Below, one piece after another: positions 42,589-54,655 of a DNA stretch of 64,000 nt (its first letter is position 1; the number at the start of each line of letters is the position of its first letter). The position numbers and the translations under genes are program-made. Source of the stretch: Saccharina japonica (taxonomy: Eukaryota; Sar; Phaeophyceae; Laminariales; Laminariaceae); contig MEHQ01003935.1 of the NCBI GenBank assembly GCA_008828725.1, positions 222,309 to 286,308 of the forward strand, in the 5' to 3' direction. Below the pieces are notes generated by a model. That model worked only from the letters and a program-made list of their open reading frames with translations, searched no databases and had not been told where the DNA came from.

Positions 42589-45500
42589 CACTCGTACGTG
42601 GGTATTATATCGTTTAGCTATACGAGTATAGCTATAGGCAGCAGTACTCCGCACTTGTATACACGTACAGCAGTAGTCTATGGCGATCTGAAGGTGTACC
42701 AAGACAACAGCAACAAACAACAACAACAAGAACAGCAATACAGCAATACAACCACAAAAAAAAACAACGAAAACAGCATCAATCAGCAATAATACGAGTA
42801 GTCTTATTTATAGTGTTTGTAAGCAACCCCCACAAAAGGGTTGCTTTGCTTATTGCGTTTTGGAGGGTTTTGTATACATACGTTATTAATAGTTGCTTAT
42901 TTGGTTTGTATCGCGTATAGTATCCCGTACTAAAACCCATATTTATAAATATAAGTGCATTTCAGTATAGCAATACTAAAACCCATACGATTATTTTGTA
43001 CACTACAACACGTTTATACGTATATACGTATCATACTCGTATACTTGATGTGTACCTGATATTATTTTTTCAATGGGCACACTATAAAACCTATCGTACA
43101 AATTATTTGTATGGCGTTTAGTTGTTGTTGTTGTTGTCTTCACATTAAACCCGTTCTTTCTACTCAACCACATCAGTACACCCAGTGCCTGTCCCGATTC
43201 CCAATCCTAGAGAGATACAAATTCTGTGGTCACAGACTGTGAAACAGAGAAAAACCAAAACAAAATAAACGCAAATTAATGGGTATAGCAAGTGAGATGC
43301 GTAACGTACCGGGTACGAGAACACAGCGACACGAGCCGAACCAAAAAATAAGAACAAAAAAGACAAATAAAACAAGTTCTGAAATGAAACAGAATACAAA
43401 TGACGCAGGGAGACAGAAGCGCCAGAAGCGCCAGAAGCGCCCCTAGACGAAAAGCACACGTGCCCAAGAGAAACAGATAACTGCTGCACGGGCGAGGCAA
43501 CACGAAAAAAGAGAGAGACACCGGCATAGGGTGGAAACAAAGGGAGAAACAAGGCAAAAAAGCAAGAAAGAAGACACGAGACGAGAGAGGAAAAGAGAAA
43601 AATAGTTCTCAAGGCAAGCTCAAGGCGATGGTAACAACAAGTTCCCGTCTCTGCTATAAAAACTGATACGGGGACCATGTCACACCTTCTGCCATCTCAT
43701 TCCCACTCTAAAAACAAAAACGGTGTCAAGAGTCGATACTACCTCTGCCGCGCCCCCCCCAGTGAACACATCAACAGGAAACAAATAATAGAATTCAAGG
43801 ACTAGTCGAGCCGATATCTGGCCACACGATCTACCATTTCGTTTCTGCATTCGTCGACAGCTGTATCAGTACGGCCGCCCCTGCCCCCCCCCCCCCCTCC
43901 TGGTCGCCTCTCTTGTAGTATACCATACTAAATAACATACACAGCTATTCATATGTACAAGAAGCAAATAAGCACGGCCCTGCTGTGCTTGGATTATGCT
44001 TGTAAAAATGCACCCCAAAGAAAGCAAAACCATGAACATAAGCATACATGCTAGTCGCGGAGTACTCTGGGTACTATTATTAAACAGTTGATTACCAAAC
44101 AATAATCAGCAACAAGCAAAAAGGCAACGCCTAAAACAAAAGCCATGATTATAGCACACCTACAGGCCATTCCCATTGGGCGGAGGATCTATATAGTGTA
44201 TGCGCGGATCTGAATCCCAGATACCCCCCCCCCCCCCCCTATATTGGAGGGAAGAAACCGGACCGTTGTGATCCCAGAAAACAATAAGTCGACTTTTTTT
44301 TTTAATTACACCCCCCCCTCATCCCCCACCAGCGAAAAAAAATAGGGGGTCTCTCTGAAACCAAGTGAAAAAACGGGAAAAAACGGGAAAAAGGTTTTCG
44401 CTCATTTCGTCCTGTGATCACAGCGATCCAGTTTGTTTTCCATTCTGACCTTCCTACAGTAGGAGTGTGGTGTCGTTTTCTCTTTTTGTCGCAGTAGGAG
44501 TGTGGTGTCGTTTTCTCTTTTTGTCGCATACCTGGCGAGATCGAGGATTTCGTCGAAATTCATCTTCATTTACGTATCATACGTATGTACCTTGGTACCT
44601 GTTTTTATACGTGTGTACCTTGGTACTTAGTACGTACCTGTTTTTATTTTTTTATTTATCTACTCGTATAATATGCATGTATTATATCATAGTTATGGAT
44701 ATGTATACCTGGTACGAGTACTACTGCTGTACTTGTACCTGGGAAGTTCCTCGCGGAACAAAGCAAAAACCTGGCGCGGGGTAGATGCTTTGCTTTGAAG
44801 AAGACAACTCCGCTGTGTGCTAGTGAGGAGTGAGGAGTGAGGAGATCGAAATTTCTTGGAAATTTCCACAATTTCCTCGAAACGTGCTACGACGGGTTGT
44901 ATTTTTTTTTTTATCAAGCAGTTCTACAGCAGCAGTACGTAGTTATTTATTTCGAACGACGTATCGTATTATATGTACACCCAATGTCCGTCCTGATTCT
45001 TCATCCTACTGCAGATAGACACCGGTAGTCGTACAAATTCTGTCGTCACAGACTGCGAGACAGAAAACGAAAATAACCGTATATTAATCAAGGTATAATA
45101 CGAGTATCACAAGGTACAAATTAACTTTCTTTGCACATGTGGCGAGGGTGGTCGATGTTCGTTAGGGGGGGGGAAGGGGTTACTAAAACCAAGTGAAAAA
45201 AATGAAAATAAGGATATTTTTTTTTCCCATTTTCTTATTTCATCATGTGATCACAATGGTTGCAACGGTTTTCTATTCCGACCTCTGGGGGTGTGGTGTG
45301 TCGTTTTCTCTTTTTTCTGGACGCCCCTGCATGTGGCACATTTTTTCTCTTCTGGCCCGGGGTTTTTTTTATTAGTTCGGCCGCGGGGCACGCAAAGGGC
45401 CCGCGTGTTCACCACGGCGCAAGTGTGGCTCTCGGCAGGGCTCCGTGGTGCGTGCTCTCGGCATTCAAAGTAGTAGCAAATCTGGCAAGTAGTTGCGGGG

Positions 45501-48234
45501 AGAAGGCATTCTGCCGAGCTAAAGCCAAGCAGGACGCTGGAAACCCGCCCAAACAAAATGAATATTATACGTGGCAGCATGTTTTCGCATGTGTTGTGCT
45601 GTGTACGTGTAACAGCTGGCACCTCGTATGGTCGCCTGGCAGCTCCCCGTATCCGTGCCACGGCGCTTGTGTTTGTTGTGCTTGAGGATGACACATGGAC
45701 ATATATCACAATAACAGCGGGTGCAATTGGTTCCGCTCTGGGAAATCTGTTGTGGGTCCATTTATTGAGGGTTTCTCTTTTGATCTAGGGAATTTCATTT
45801 GGCTCAGCTGCCACCTCGAGCCACATCGCATACAGTCTCGGCATCCGAGCAGCAGTAGCAGCAGCAGGCATCCACAGGCAGCAGCAGCAAGCTCGCCCTC
45901 CGAGCACTTTTCAAAGGCATCCGGCCAGAGTACAGTCTAAAAGCAACGGTACACCAGCAGCGAACCTCACAATTGGCTCTTGGGCACTAGGAGGAGCGCC
46001 TTTGTTTTGTGTTTCCCCCTTTTAACGCGCGGCACCCCCGGGATTTCAACTCAGCTACATCCCGAAGGGGCAGTAGTGGACAAACACTGTTAGTGGATCT
46101 TCCTAAGGTAGCTAATTAGGCACTCTGATTAGCCAAGCAAGCACTGACCGCTGGCATAGGGTTCGGGTTCGGGTTAGGGTTAGGGTTCGATCTGAGGGTC
46201 AACATACTACTACCAAGACAAAACCCCCATTTTAAAGATCCACTATCACCCTTTGTCCACCCCTCCGATGGGGAGCCTTGTATTCCTCAGAGTGAAACGA
46301 TTCGGTAGTTCATGCCGGCTTTAAACAAGCGACAACAAAAAAACATGAAAGATGAAATCAAGACATTTCATGAGGGCGCACTTTTGAAAATTCCTAGAGA
46401 ATTCCATGGGTCATCGGAATCCCGCCGCACATGTGAAATCACGCGGCATGTAAAATCGTTGTATTTGCGAGCACGTGGTGACCACTACCGACAGCAACAA
46501 AACACGTCGTATCCCACGACAGCAATACAACACCTCGTACCCCAGACGCGTATTATGTGCAGGTTGCACCTGCAAATGTTTTTTGTGCCGATGCCGGTTT
46601 TAATGGGTGAGGCTGGCCTTTTGGGCCGCATGTTGTTTTTTGGAAAAACGCCATCGAAACACGCGGCGGAGCCGTGCGGCTGCCCCTGCCGACCTCGTAC
46701 TCCCCAAGGGGTTGGCTTTCGGGTTAGGGTTAGGGTTCGGATTAGGGGTGTGCCTGGGGTTGGCTTGGTCTGGGTCGACGGGCAAGGATGAAATTGGCCA
46801 CACACAGCCTGCACAAACAAATTACAGGTGCAACCTGCACATAACGCACGCCCATACCCCATAATAACTGAGACCTATCTACCTTCCATTCCGCACGTGT
46901 GCCTGGGACCCTGAGTATGTGACTATTCCACCCAGCACGCGCCGATGCTCGCGCACCATCGAGCTCTATCATAGAGTTGATGACACGATTCTCCCGTCGT
47001 AGTAGTTACATAAAATTATTGTAAGTACGTCAGCTGTGAGTTCGACTGATTGAATAGTTGATACTCAGCTTTGCAAGCTGCGTATATAGAACATTTGTTT
47101 TATGTGTCATTTGTAGTATTCGTGTGTGATTCTTGATGTATTAGGTACCCTATTAATAGTTAATAGTAGCTACTCAGCTTTATCGTAAGCCGCTGTGTTG
47201 TCTGCTACATGTGACGAGTACGTACTCGTACTGCCAGGTATATATGTGCAGGTACGAGTATACGACCAGTACGCGCCCGCCCGCAATAAAGCAACACCCC
47301 ACACGATAGCATTCACGATGCATGGCCATCGACACCGGTACCTGGCACTCTGGTAGTTGGGACCATGGGCACGTGACTATACCTTCCAGTACGCGCCGGT
47401 GCTCGCACGCCGTCGAGCTCTTATCATGGAGCTGATGACACGATTCCGCCGTCATAGGAGTTGTGTTGTGTGGTATGTATGTACGACGACGAATACGTCG
47501 TAGTTACGGTTCGAAATCAATTAATAACGAGATTGCGGTTCGACGAGATCTAGAGGTTGTGCCGGTATGTTTTTTTTTTTAATTGGCGTACTCCAGCGCT
47601 CGGAATACCGCCGCGTTTGACGTCATGCCGCTTTGTCAGTTCTCTTTGCCCCCGCACAGTGATACCGTGGTACGTGGTGACCACTACCGACTGCCGGTAT
47701 CAATCAGCACGTCGGCCGCAGCTCACAGCTGACGTACTTCTAATAATTTCAGTAAGCAACACAACAGGGCAGTTGTCAATTGAAAACGTGGCAACCAGAA
47801 GCAGATGTTGTCGTAGGAAGCTGAGGAACTATGAATACTCTTGGAGTGCCTGCGAAACACAATGATTGCCTTCCAGCACGCGCCGGTGCTCGCACACCGC
47901 CGAGCTCTATCGAGAACTACGAGCGAGTGCAAGCACCCTTGACATCCCTATCACGCGGCTGTACCTTTGGCATTCCTTTCACGCCGCTGAAATACACGTT
48001 TGACTTGGAAATAGTGACTCAAAAACTCAAATATTTTACTCAGGTGATATTTATTTTGAAACAAATCGTTAGTCAAGGGTCTTAACCGCCGCAGCCGACA
48101 AGAAAAAACAACACCACTCTTAGGCAGCAGCCAGCCCCCCCCCCCATATGGTAAGGCACCCACGAGGCAGATACATACCAATACCCATTGCTGTCTCTGG
48201 AAGTGGCCACACCAGAAATTAAATAAATTCATCG
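42589..48234. other. gene-free stretch, repeat-rich
   Basis: Contents are TTCTTCATCC-family copies (43140-43235, 44975-45065), a diverged 300-bp repeat at about 43380-43690 matching 48590-48870, a GTCGTTTTCTCTTTTTGTCG tandem pair at 44470-44527, CAG-rich sequence at 45850-45890, TTAGGG patches at 46158-46189 and 46718-46748, and a repeat of about 110 bp at 46885-46995 and 47340-47460 (CACGTGACTAT, then CAGTACGCGCCGGTGCTCGC) with a shorter piece at 47868-47915. The frame at 46312-46791 looks compositional. No gene is called. Confidence 0.45.
46158..46189 (+). repeat. interstitial TTAGGG-type repeat
   Basis: Tandem GGGTTC and GGGTTA hexamers. A second patch with the same strand sense is at 46718-46748, and the opposite sense appears at 56577-56600. 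Confidence 0.75.
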
Positions 48235-48465
48235 GAGGCTGTCGTCCGTATGAAGTCCGCCTCACAGGCGGTTCTTAGCAGGATGCAGCTCACCCTCCAT
48301 GCGACTCGCCCAATACCTCACGGCGCCTCGCGCTTGGCGCAAACAATGTCTGCTTGGTTGGTGAAAACCCAACGTGCTCCGTCCCGGCATTGTAGGGATG
48401 CGAGGGTGTATGGCCATACGAGTACGGCCGTGCACGACATGAGTACACCCCCCCCCCTCGTGGCC
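48235..48465 (+). repeat. poly-C-ended dispersed repeat, reference copy
   Basis: Fullest unit in the window: AAGTCCGCCTCACAGGCGGT, AGGATGCAGCTCACCCTCCA, AATACCTCACGGCGCCTCG, TGTCTGCTTGGTTGGTGAAA, GTCCCGGCATTGTAGGGATG, GAGGGTGTATGGCCATACG, GTGCACGACATGAGTACACC, then a C run to about 48459. Other copies: 12946 (minus), 16120, 27240 (minus), 31515, 34470, 35725, 35870, 63120. Shorter relatives with CTCGGAAGGGATGCGTGGTC are at 8290, 14525 and 36075. It has no frame conserved between copies. Confidence 0.7.
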
Positions 48466-48589
48466 ATCTATACACGGCAAATGAAAGGCCAAGGTAGCAG
48501 GGACGAAAACACCACAAACACGCCCACCAATATAATAAGAACTAAACAAATCAACTACAACGAAAGGAAAGGGATCCTGATATGAGACA

Positions 48590-48870
48590 AAACAAATGAC
48601 GCAAGGTATCAAAAAGGCTTGCGGAGGTGCTGAAGAGGAACATACCATATGGCTGCTGCACGGCCGAAGCAACACGAAAAAGATAAATCGGCCGGACTAA
48701 GGACGGAGAGGCAGAAAAAAAGGACACAAATATATGAAGGAACAAGGCCAAAAAAGCAAGAAAATCGTATTCAAGGCGGAGATAGCAGCATGAGCTCTCC
48801 GTCTTTGCTACGAAGCCGAGCCGGAAACCTTGCCACACGACCTGCCATCTCCCTCCTCCTCTCGTCGACA
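48590..48870 (+). repeat. diverged 280-bp repeat, partner of 43380-43690
   Basis: Shared landmarks are CAAATGACGCA, GCTGCTGCACGG then GAAGCAACACGAAAAAGA, AGGCCAAAAAAGCAAGAAA, and CACGACCTGCCATCTC. The frame at 48649-48969 comes from this repeat. Confidence 0.55.
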
Positions 48871-48971
48871 GCGGTGCCATGTGTCAGTACTGCCGCTGTC
48901 GTGCTCCCCCGTAGTGTTTATAGTGGTCTACGTACAACATCTTACCTTATACATTTTGCGAGCAAATAACT

Positions 48972-49325
48972 CACTTTTTTTTAATGCGATTTTTCCATCC
49001 CATTTAAGATCTTTGCGCCCTTCTTTCTCGTGCTCCCTCTCTATTACGGAGGACCATAGTAAATAGGACCAAATCTTGTTAGTGAAAATAGGTAAATATA
49101 TAGGATTTTGTGTCTGCCGTAGGTCCTATTTACTATGGTCCCCCGTAATAGTCGAAACTCAGATCCGGGGTCACATGGTAGCCCCCCCGCCCCACCACCA
49201 CCACCACCACCACCACCACCACTACGCTACGGTACGCGCCTTGCAATTTCATCGCGAGAAGGATTGAGCACTTTCTTCCCTCTCGTCGACTCGCGTCGAA
49301 GTGTGCTTACCCGCGCTGCCTATGA
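48972..49325 (-). mobile_element. SINE copy interrupted by a MITE
   Basis: On the minus strand the body blocks run TCGACGAGAGGGAAGAAAGT, TCGCGATGAAATTGCAAGGC, a (GTG)n expansion replacing AGTGGGGAGG, then GACCCCGGATCTGAGTTTCG. The body breaks at 49150 for the MITE at 49044-49148 and resumes with GAGAGGGAGCACGAGAAAG and an A-rich tail near 48972-48980. Confidence 0.7.
49044..49148. mobile_element. TA-targeted MITE, TTACGG family, intact copy inside a SINE
   Basis: The 27-bp ends (TTACGGAGGACCATAGTAAA, then TAGGACC) are inverted with one mismatch. TA lies on both sides (49042-49043 and 49149-49150). Uninterrupted SINE copies have a single TA-containing site at this point (CTTAGTCGTAACTCAGATC), so the duplication of TA is direct evidence of insertion. 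It is 105 bp with no coding capacity. TA duplication is typical of Tc1/mariner-type transposases, but the family assignment is inferred. Confidence 0.8.
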
Positions 49326-49451
49326 TACGAATCTGTCATACTGTAAAAAAATGCAATACTTCGTATACTACCGTTAATACAGTAGTTACGATATACTTCC
49401 TGGTGGTGTTGCAGTAGGTCAGCAGATACATTATAGCTTACCAAGGTGATG

Positions 49452-49690
49452 AGCCTTTTTTCTTTTTTCTTTTTTCTTTTTGTCCATCCCGTTTATTACC
49501 TTCGCCCTTCTATTCTCTCTCCCTCTTTGGTCGTAACTCAGATCCCGGGTCACTGAGTAGGCTCTTCTCCTACAGTACCTCCCCACTACGGTACGTGCCT
49601 TGCATTTTTATCGCGAGAAGATTTCAGCACTTTCTTCCCTCGTCAACTCTCGTCGAATTGTGCTTACCCACGCTGTAATATGCGTTTTCG
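49452..49690 (-). mobile_element. SINE copy without head
   Basis: Minus-strand body blocks are all present (TTGACGAGGGAAGAAAGTGC, TCGCGATAAAAATGCAAGGC, AGTGACCCGGGATCTGAGTT, GGTAATAAACGGGATGGAC), with an A-rich tail near 49455-49480. Confidence 0.7.
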
Positions 49691-49717
49691 GTAGTTGGTA
49701 TCATTTGAGAATACGAC

Positions 49718-50068
49718 TCTCTTTTTTTATTTTTTGTTGTCCATCCCATTTATTATCTTCGCCCTTCCTTTCTCTCTCCTTCCTGGACGTAACTCAGATC
49801 CGGGGTCACAAAGTAGGCTCTTCTCCCTCCTCCCCCACTACGGTTCTTGCCTTGAATTTTTATCGCGAATGAGTTTTCAGCACTTTCTTCCCTCGTCGAC
49901 ATGCGTCGGATTCCGCCTACCCACGCCACGAAGGCGCTCTCAGCAATTGGTTCCTTTTTGTTTTTTCAAATAAAGTAAAAATCTCACCACAGTGGGATTC
50001 GAACTTGGGGACCAATGATAGTAGCCTTTAAAGCTGACCACTACTTTACCGGGGCGACCGGGCCATAC
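49718..50068 (-). mobile_element. SINE copy with tRNA-like head
   Basis: Minus strand: GGTCGCCCCGGTAAAGTAGT head, GTTCGAATCCCACTGTGG (B-box-like), then GTCGACGAGGGAAGAAAGTG, CCGTAGTGGGGGAGGAGGG, GACCCCGGATCTGAGTTACG, GATAATAAATGGGATGGAC and an A-rich tail near 49718-49735. Its B box is closer to the tRNA consensus than in the other copies. Confidence 0.75.
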
Positions 50069-50340
50069 TGACTACTGACTACAGACCAATAAAACATCAA
50101 ACAGGAGGCAAGGCAGTAGCGCACAGCATGGGCTTCACTCAGCTTGAAACCTTGCCAGTGGCCCGTCCTCTGTTCTCTCTTCCCCCCTTCCCCCATGAAC
50201 AGAAAAAGGAGAAGCAAGAAGCGACAATACATAAGAAATAAAAAATAATGAGACCTTTTTTTTAAAACTAAACAAAACAAATGATAAGACACAGAGGGAG
50301 AAGTTACGAGTGAGAAAAAAAAATCCAGTAAGTCAATAAG

Positions 50341-50485
50341 CAATTCAGCGAAAAGCCAGTATCACCAATAGCCAATAGCAATAGCATCAATAGCCAATAG
50401 CAGTAGCACCAGTAGCCAATAGCAATAGCACCAATAGCCAATAGCAATAGCACCAATAACAATAGCACCATTAATCAATAACTCC
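50341..50485 (+). repeat. minisatellite, AATAGCACCAATAGCC unit
   Basis: Tandem AGCAATAGCACCAATAGCCA units of 21-24 bp, degrading to AATAGCACC at the 3' end. The AGCCAATAGC word also forms part of the array at 57855-58085. Confidence 0.75.
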
Positions 50486-51702
50486 ATATACGAGGTGTGA
50501 AAATAGCAAATGTCACTTTACTGACCGCTGACCACGTAGAGAGATAAAAAACCTACGTACTGCTGTAGAAGAAAATATGAGGGGAAAGCCGCCTCCTTCA
50601 TACTCAGTCAACAGCGAGCGGTGGTGTTTATGTGTTCTTCACATTGAACCGTTTTTTCTACACGTCGACATGCTGCACACCCAGTGTCCGTGCCGATTCT
50701 TCATCCTAGAAAGATGTAAGCTCTGTGGTCGCAAAACCACGGCACATAAATAATTAATTGTAATGCCGTAAGCACAGTAGTGGTACAGAAGTAGTATAAT
50801 CGCTGTCGCGCTTCCCCGATGGCCGATGTGAATGAAGCGGAAAATGCCAAAAAAAATCAACAACTAAAAAGTAAGGCATACTGGTAAAACTTGGGAATGA
50901 AGCGGAAAATAAAATAAAAAACGACAACAACAAAAACAAAACACAACACTTAATAAAACTAAAGACCACAGACAGGCTCCTGGAATCCCATTTCGCCAGA
51001 GCGTTCACGAGCACCATTGTACTTATATTCTACTCTCTATGTACCACCGCTGTTGATATTTGAGTTGTGCCCCTACCGGTATTCTCTACCAAGGTATATA
51101 TGTAGCATGTATACATCGTACCGAGATAGTCATCAGAATGCATCCGTTGGGCAGGGGTAAAGTCTCGTTGTTGGCGAATGTTGTGCCGGTATACCTCCAA
51201 TTGTTGGGGAGTGTGCCTGCATCGACATACCCGAGGGTATCATATCATCATCATCATAAGCATGTATGAATATTGATATATACCTGGTAAACATTTGAGT
51301 GGAGGATAGGGTACATACTCGTAGACATGGTCAACTTCTGATCACAAATGCCAACCATGAAGATACGTGAATCAACGTCCGGTCTACGAGACCTGCCATC
51401 ATTGATGGTCTTTATATCCGGTCCATGTTCGGGAATACAAACCCAGAACGCTACGTACCAGCTACCAGGGAGTGAAGTGTCCTTCGCGAGAACGACCCCC
51501 ACTCCCCCACTCTATTCTATGAGAATCCCTCCTTGCGAGATGCGAGGTAGGTTTTGTGTGGAGGCACCTCCTTGCCACATATAAGAAAGAAAAGTGCGCG
51601 TCAAGGCCTCGGCCAAACCTGCCTAAGACCCCGACACGGCCGACATCATCTGAGGAGGCGACCTCCATATTTGCTATTGTTTCGTTATACATTATGTGTA
51701 TT
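50486..51702. other. gene-free stretch
   Basis: A TTCTTCATCC-family copy (50638-50740) is followed by A-rich sequence and then unique sequence. The paired opposite frames at 51254-51692 have no domain. No gene is called. Confidence 0.45.
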
Positions 51703-52037
51703 GTCCCGGTTGCCCCGATGGTCTAGCAGGTAATGACGAAGCCTGTTAAGTTTGAGGTCGAGGGTTCGAGTCTCCTTATTATGGAGATTTATAATCCCTA
51801 ATGACACCAAAACTGCCAAGAGCGGCCTATTATAGCACGGGTAGGCACAATTCGACGAGAGTTGACGAGGGAAGAAAGTGCTAAAATCTTCTCGCGATGA
51901 AAAGGCAAGGCAAGAACCGTAGTGGGGAGGGAAGAGAAGAGCCTACTTAGTGACCCCGGATCTGAGTTACGACTAAGAGGGAGAGAGAACAGAAGGGCGA
52001 AGATAATACGTGGGATGAACAAAGAAAAAAAAAATAC
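51703..52037 (+). mobile_element. tRNA-derived SINE, full-length copy
   Basis: Head: TTGCCCCGATGGTCTAGCAG and, 40 bases on, GTCGAGGGTTCGAGTCTCC. Body: GACGAGGGAAGAAAGTGCTA, CGATGAAAAGGCAAGGCAAG, AGTGGGGAGGGAAGAG, GACCCCGGATCTGAGTTACG. It ends AGATAATACGTGGGATG and an A10 tail. It aligns with 5921-6245 from end to end. Confidence 0.78.
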
Positions 52038-52289
52038 CACTTGCCACCGGGCAATGTGCAGCATGAGCTTCAACATCGGATGTGTGCTACGGCGGTACAT
52101 ATATAGTAGGGGGTAGCGCCCATTGGGGGTAGCGCCCATTTTTGAGAGGCTCCCTCCCCCCTTGATGAATTTTATATACTATTCATAACAGTGTATGTCC
52201 TCCAGAAATATTTTGTGAAAAAAAATGAAGGCGAATTGTAGGTGATGTTCGTATTGCTTTTGTTTTGTGGAAACAAAAAGAGGATCGAC

Positions 52290-52838
52290 GATAAGGCATG
52301 CCCTATTGGGTAGTTCCTAGTTCCTTATGAGGCATATGCCTTATTGGGTAGTTCCTCGTGCCTTATTGGGTAGAAGGTATGGCTTATTGGGTAGTTACTC
52401 ATGCCTTATTGGATAGTTCCTCATGCCATATTGGGTAGTTCCTCATGCCTTATTGTGATAAGGCATGCCTTATTGGGTATTTCGTCGGGCCTTATTGGGT
52501 AGTTCCTCATGCCTTATTGGGTAGAAGGCATGCCTTATTGGGTAGTTACTCATGCCGTATTGGGTAGTTCCTGCCTTATTGGATAGTTCATCGTGCCTTA
52601 TTGGGTAGTTCATTGTGCCTTATTGGGTAGTTCCTCATGCCTTATTGGGTAGAAGACATGCCTTATTGGGTGGTTCCTCGTGCCGTATTGGGTAGTTCAT
52701 CTTGCTTTATGGGTTGGTTCCTCATGCCTTATTGGGTAGTTCCTCACGCCTTATTGCGTAGTTCCTCGTGCCTTGTTGGGTGATAAGACATGTCTTATGA
52801 GGCATATGCCTTGTTGGCTAGTTCCTCAATAGAGGAAT
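52290..52838 (+). repeat. minisatellite, GCCTTATTGGGTAGTTCCTC unit
   Basis: About 22-24 imperfect units of 20-23 bp over 550 bases (ATGCCTTATTGGGTAGTTCC with CTC/CTCG endings). A higher-order pattern is visible: TAGAAGGCATGCC and GATAAGGCATGCC variants recur every few units. It is noncoding. Confidence 0.85.
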
Positions 52839-53359
52839 CTCTATCGTAGCACGCGTGGTCAATCAGTTCATACACGCCCCCAGAATTGAAAAAAAAAACC
52901 GCGGGAAGCTTAACCCTTACAGGCAGGAGTACTGCACTATTCGCAAGCCCTTACCGTGTATATATGCCACGCTTGACATTTCTCAGAATATCGCCTGTTA
53001 TTTTGGGGTGGGGGGTGGGGAGTATATACTTCCGAGACGCAAATATGCACACAAAACCTTAATCTGACTCTAATTCCAAGTAACTTGGTCCCCACAATGC
53101 GTGTGCGGTCCTATTTTAAGGGTAAAGACAAGGGAAATTTACGATGCACAAAGTGTGGTCCAACTTTCTGCCCGCCTTCTTTTTTGCTCGGCGTCAATAT
53201 CTGCTCTGCTTGCTGCTGCCCTTGCTTCACCCTTCCTTCTCACGACACGTTCATCCACGTTCTCCTTTTGAATCCTTGCCATGTGTCCACGCTTTTAGTC
53301 CTCACACCATGGGTGTGGGTTTTTGTCATCCCGTACCGCGGCGTGTGTCATGAAGTGTT

Positions 53360-53560
53360 GGGTATCGTATCGAAAATACCGATATATCGAAACATCGAAA
53401 AATTGAAAAATTGAAAATTTCGATACGTCGAAACATCGAATTTTTCGATATATCGATATATCGAACTTTTTTATATTATCGTATCAAACGTGTGTATATC
53501 GAAACATCGAATTTTCGATATATCGATATTTCCGATATATCGTATAGAACGTGTTTTGCC
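53360..53560. repeat. ATATCGA-rich palindromic satellite, second locus
   Basis: Dense ATCGAAACATCGAAAAAT and TTTCGATATATCG words, with GTATCAAACGTGTGTATATC and ATCGTATAGAACGTGTTTTG bounding sub-blocks. Related to 13680-13785. Confidence 0.6.
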
Positions 53561-54457
53561 CTCCAACCCCTGGCACCCGCGTGTTCTCTATATGCGCATA
53601 CTGAACGAAAGCCTCGGTGTATCAAGTATCGAAGTCGTACCGGGACACATGGGACACAGCAGTGCTCGTACAGCAGTAGTGGTGGGATAATATTTATTTG
53701 CAGAAGAAGTAGAAAAGGATGCATCGAAGAAGGGGCTGAAACTCTCGACCACACCTGCCTACTACGTAAGAAATCCACTTGGGTTGTGTTTGTTGTTTGT
53801 CTTATATATGTGGGGTCTGGGTTATATCGTGTGCCCGAACTCCGAAAGTAATTAATTAACTCTATTTCTGGTACGAAATAATAAAATTGGAAATGCGATC
53901 TACAGTAATTATTTTTTGTTTTGCGTTGACGCACTAAAATAAACACAAAGATTGCCATACCGGCACATTTACGCATGCGCCACTCCAACGCGCTACATTA
54001 TGCAGCAGAGCAGAGCAGTGCAGAAGTTGGGTGATGTTGAACAAGCCTCCATGAAACCCTTAGCAAGAGAACTGACGCAGTAATTTGCGCTTTCTCGGCT
54101 TGCCCGTTTTTCCATATACTCTGATGTCTTATTTCGAGTGGCTTAGAAGACACAAGTGTACAGAGGGGGCCTATTAAGGTATATCGTCGTTCGAGAAGGC
54201 GGTAATGCTGAACGACAAGATGCGNATGGGGCAACCGCCATATAGACCACCATAGCGGACCCCTCAGGCAGCTACGCTATTCAGGGAGCTACCCCTATCA
54301 GGTATTTGCCTAACAGAAAGCATCGTGCGTGGGCGAGGCACTACGAATGACAAAATGCAGGGATCTTGCAGCGGTGCTTCTCCCAGTGGCCAGAAGTCAA
54401 GAGCTAGCAATCGATGGGTAGATACGAGGTTGAGATCACGTACGAGTATGCTGAAGA

Positions 54458-54655
54458 ATGAAGACGGATGGGTACGACGGAGGCCCGTTCGAACTTCTCG
54501 ACTTTTCTGAACGCACGAGCCCCACCTTCTTCGGCGAAGGCAGGATGGCCATCAAGCGCAGCCTAAGCAGTCCAGCAACAGCATGGCTCAACAAGGAGGG
54601 GCCAGCGGGGACGAGTCGTACTAGTCGACAGCAGTCGTCGAATTTGCTCGTTTAA
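54458..54655 (+). CDS. short open frame with coding-like composition, doubtful
   Basis: A 65-codon ATG frame starting MKTDGYDGGPFELLDF, then GEGRMAIKRSLSSPATAWL, ending in TAA. The composition is even and no common repeat overlaps it, but there is no family match. An upstream in-frame TGA and no splice sites make it a lone small ORF or a transposon scrap. Confidence 0.2.
   Translation: MKTDGYDGGPFELLDFSERTSPTFFGEGRMAIKRSLSSPATAWLNKEGPAGTSRTSRQQSSNLLV

Noticed and set aside
50341..50485. CRISPR array
   Set aside because: The units are contiguous imperfect tandem repeats without unique spacers, in a eukaryotic context.
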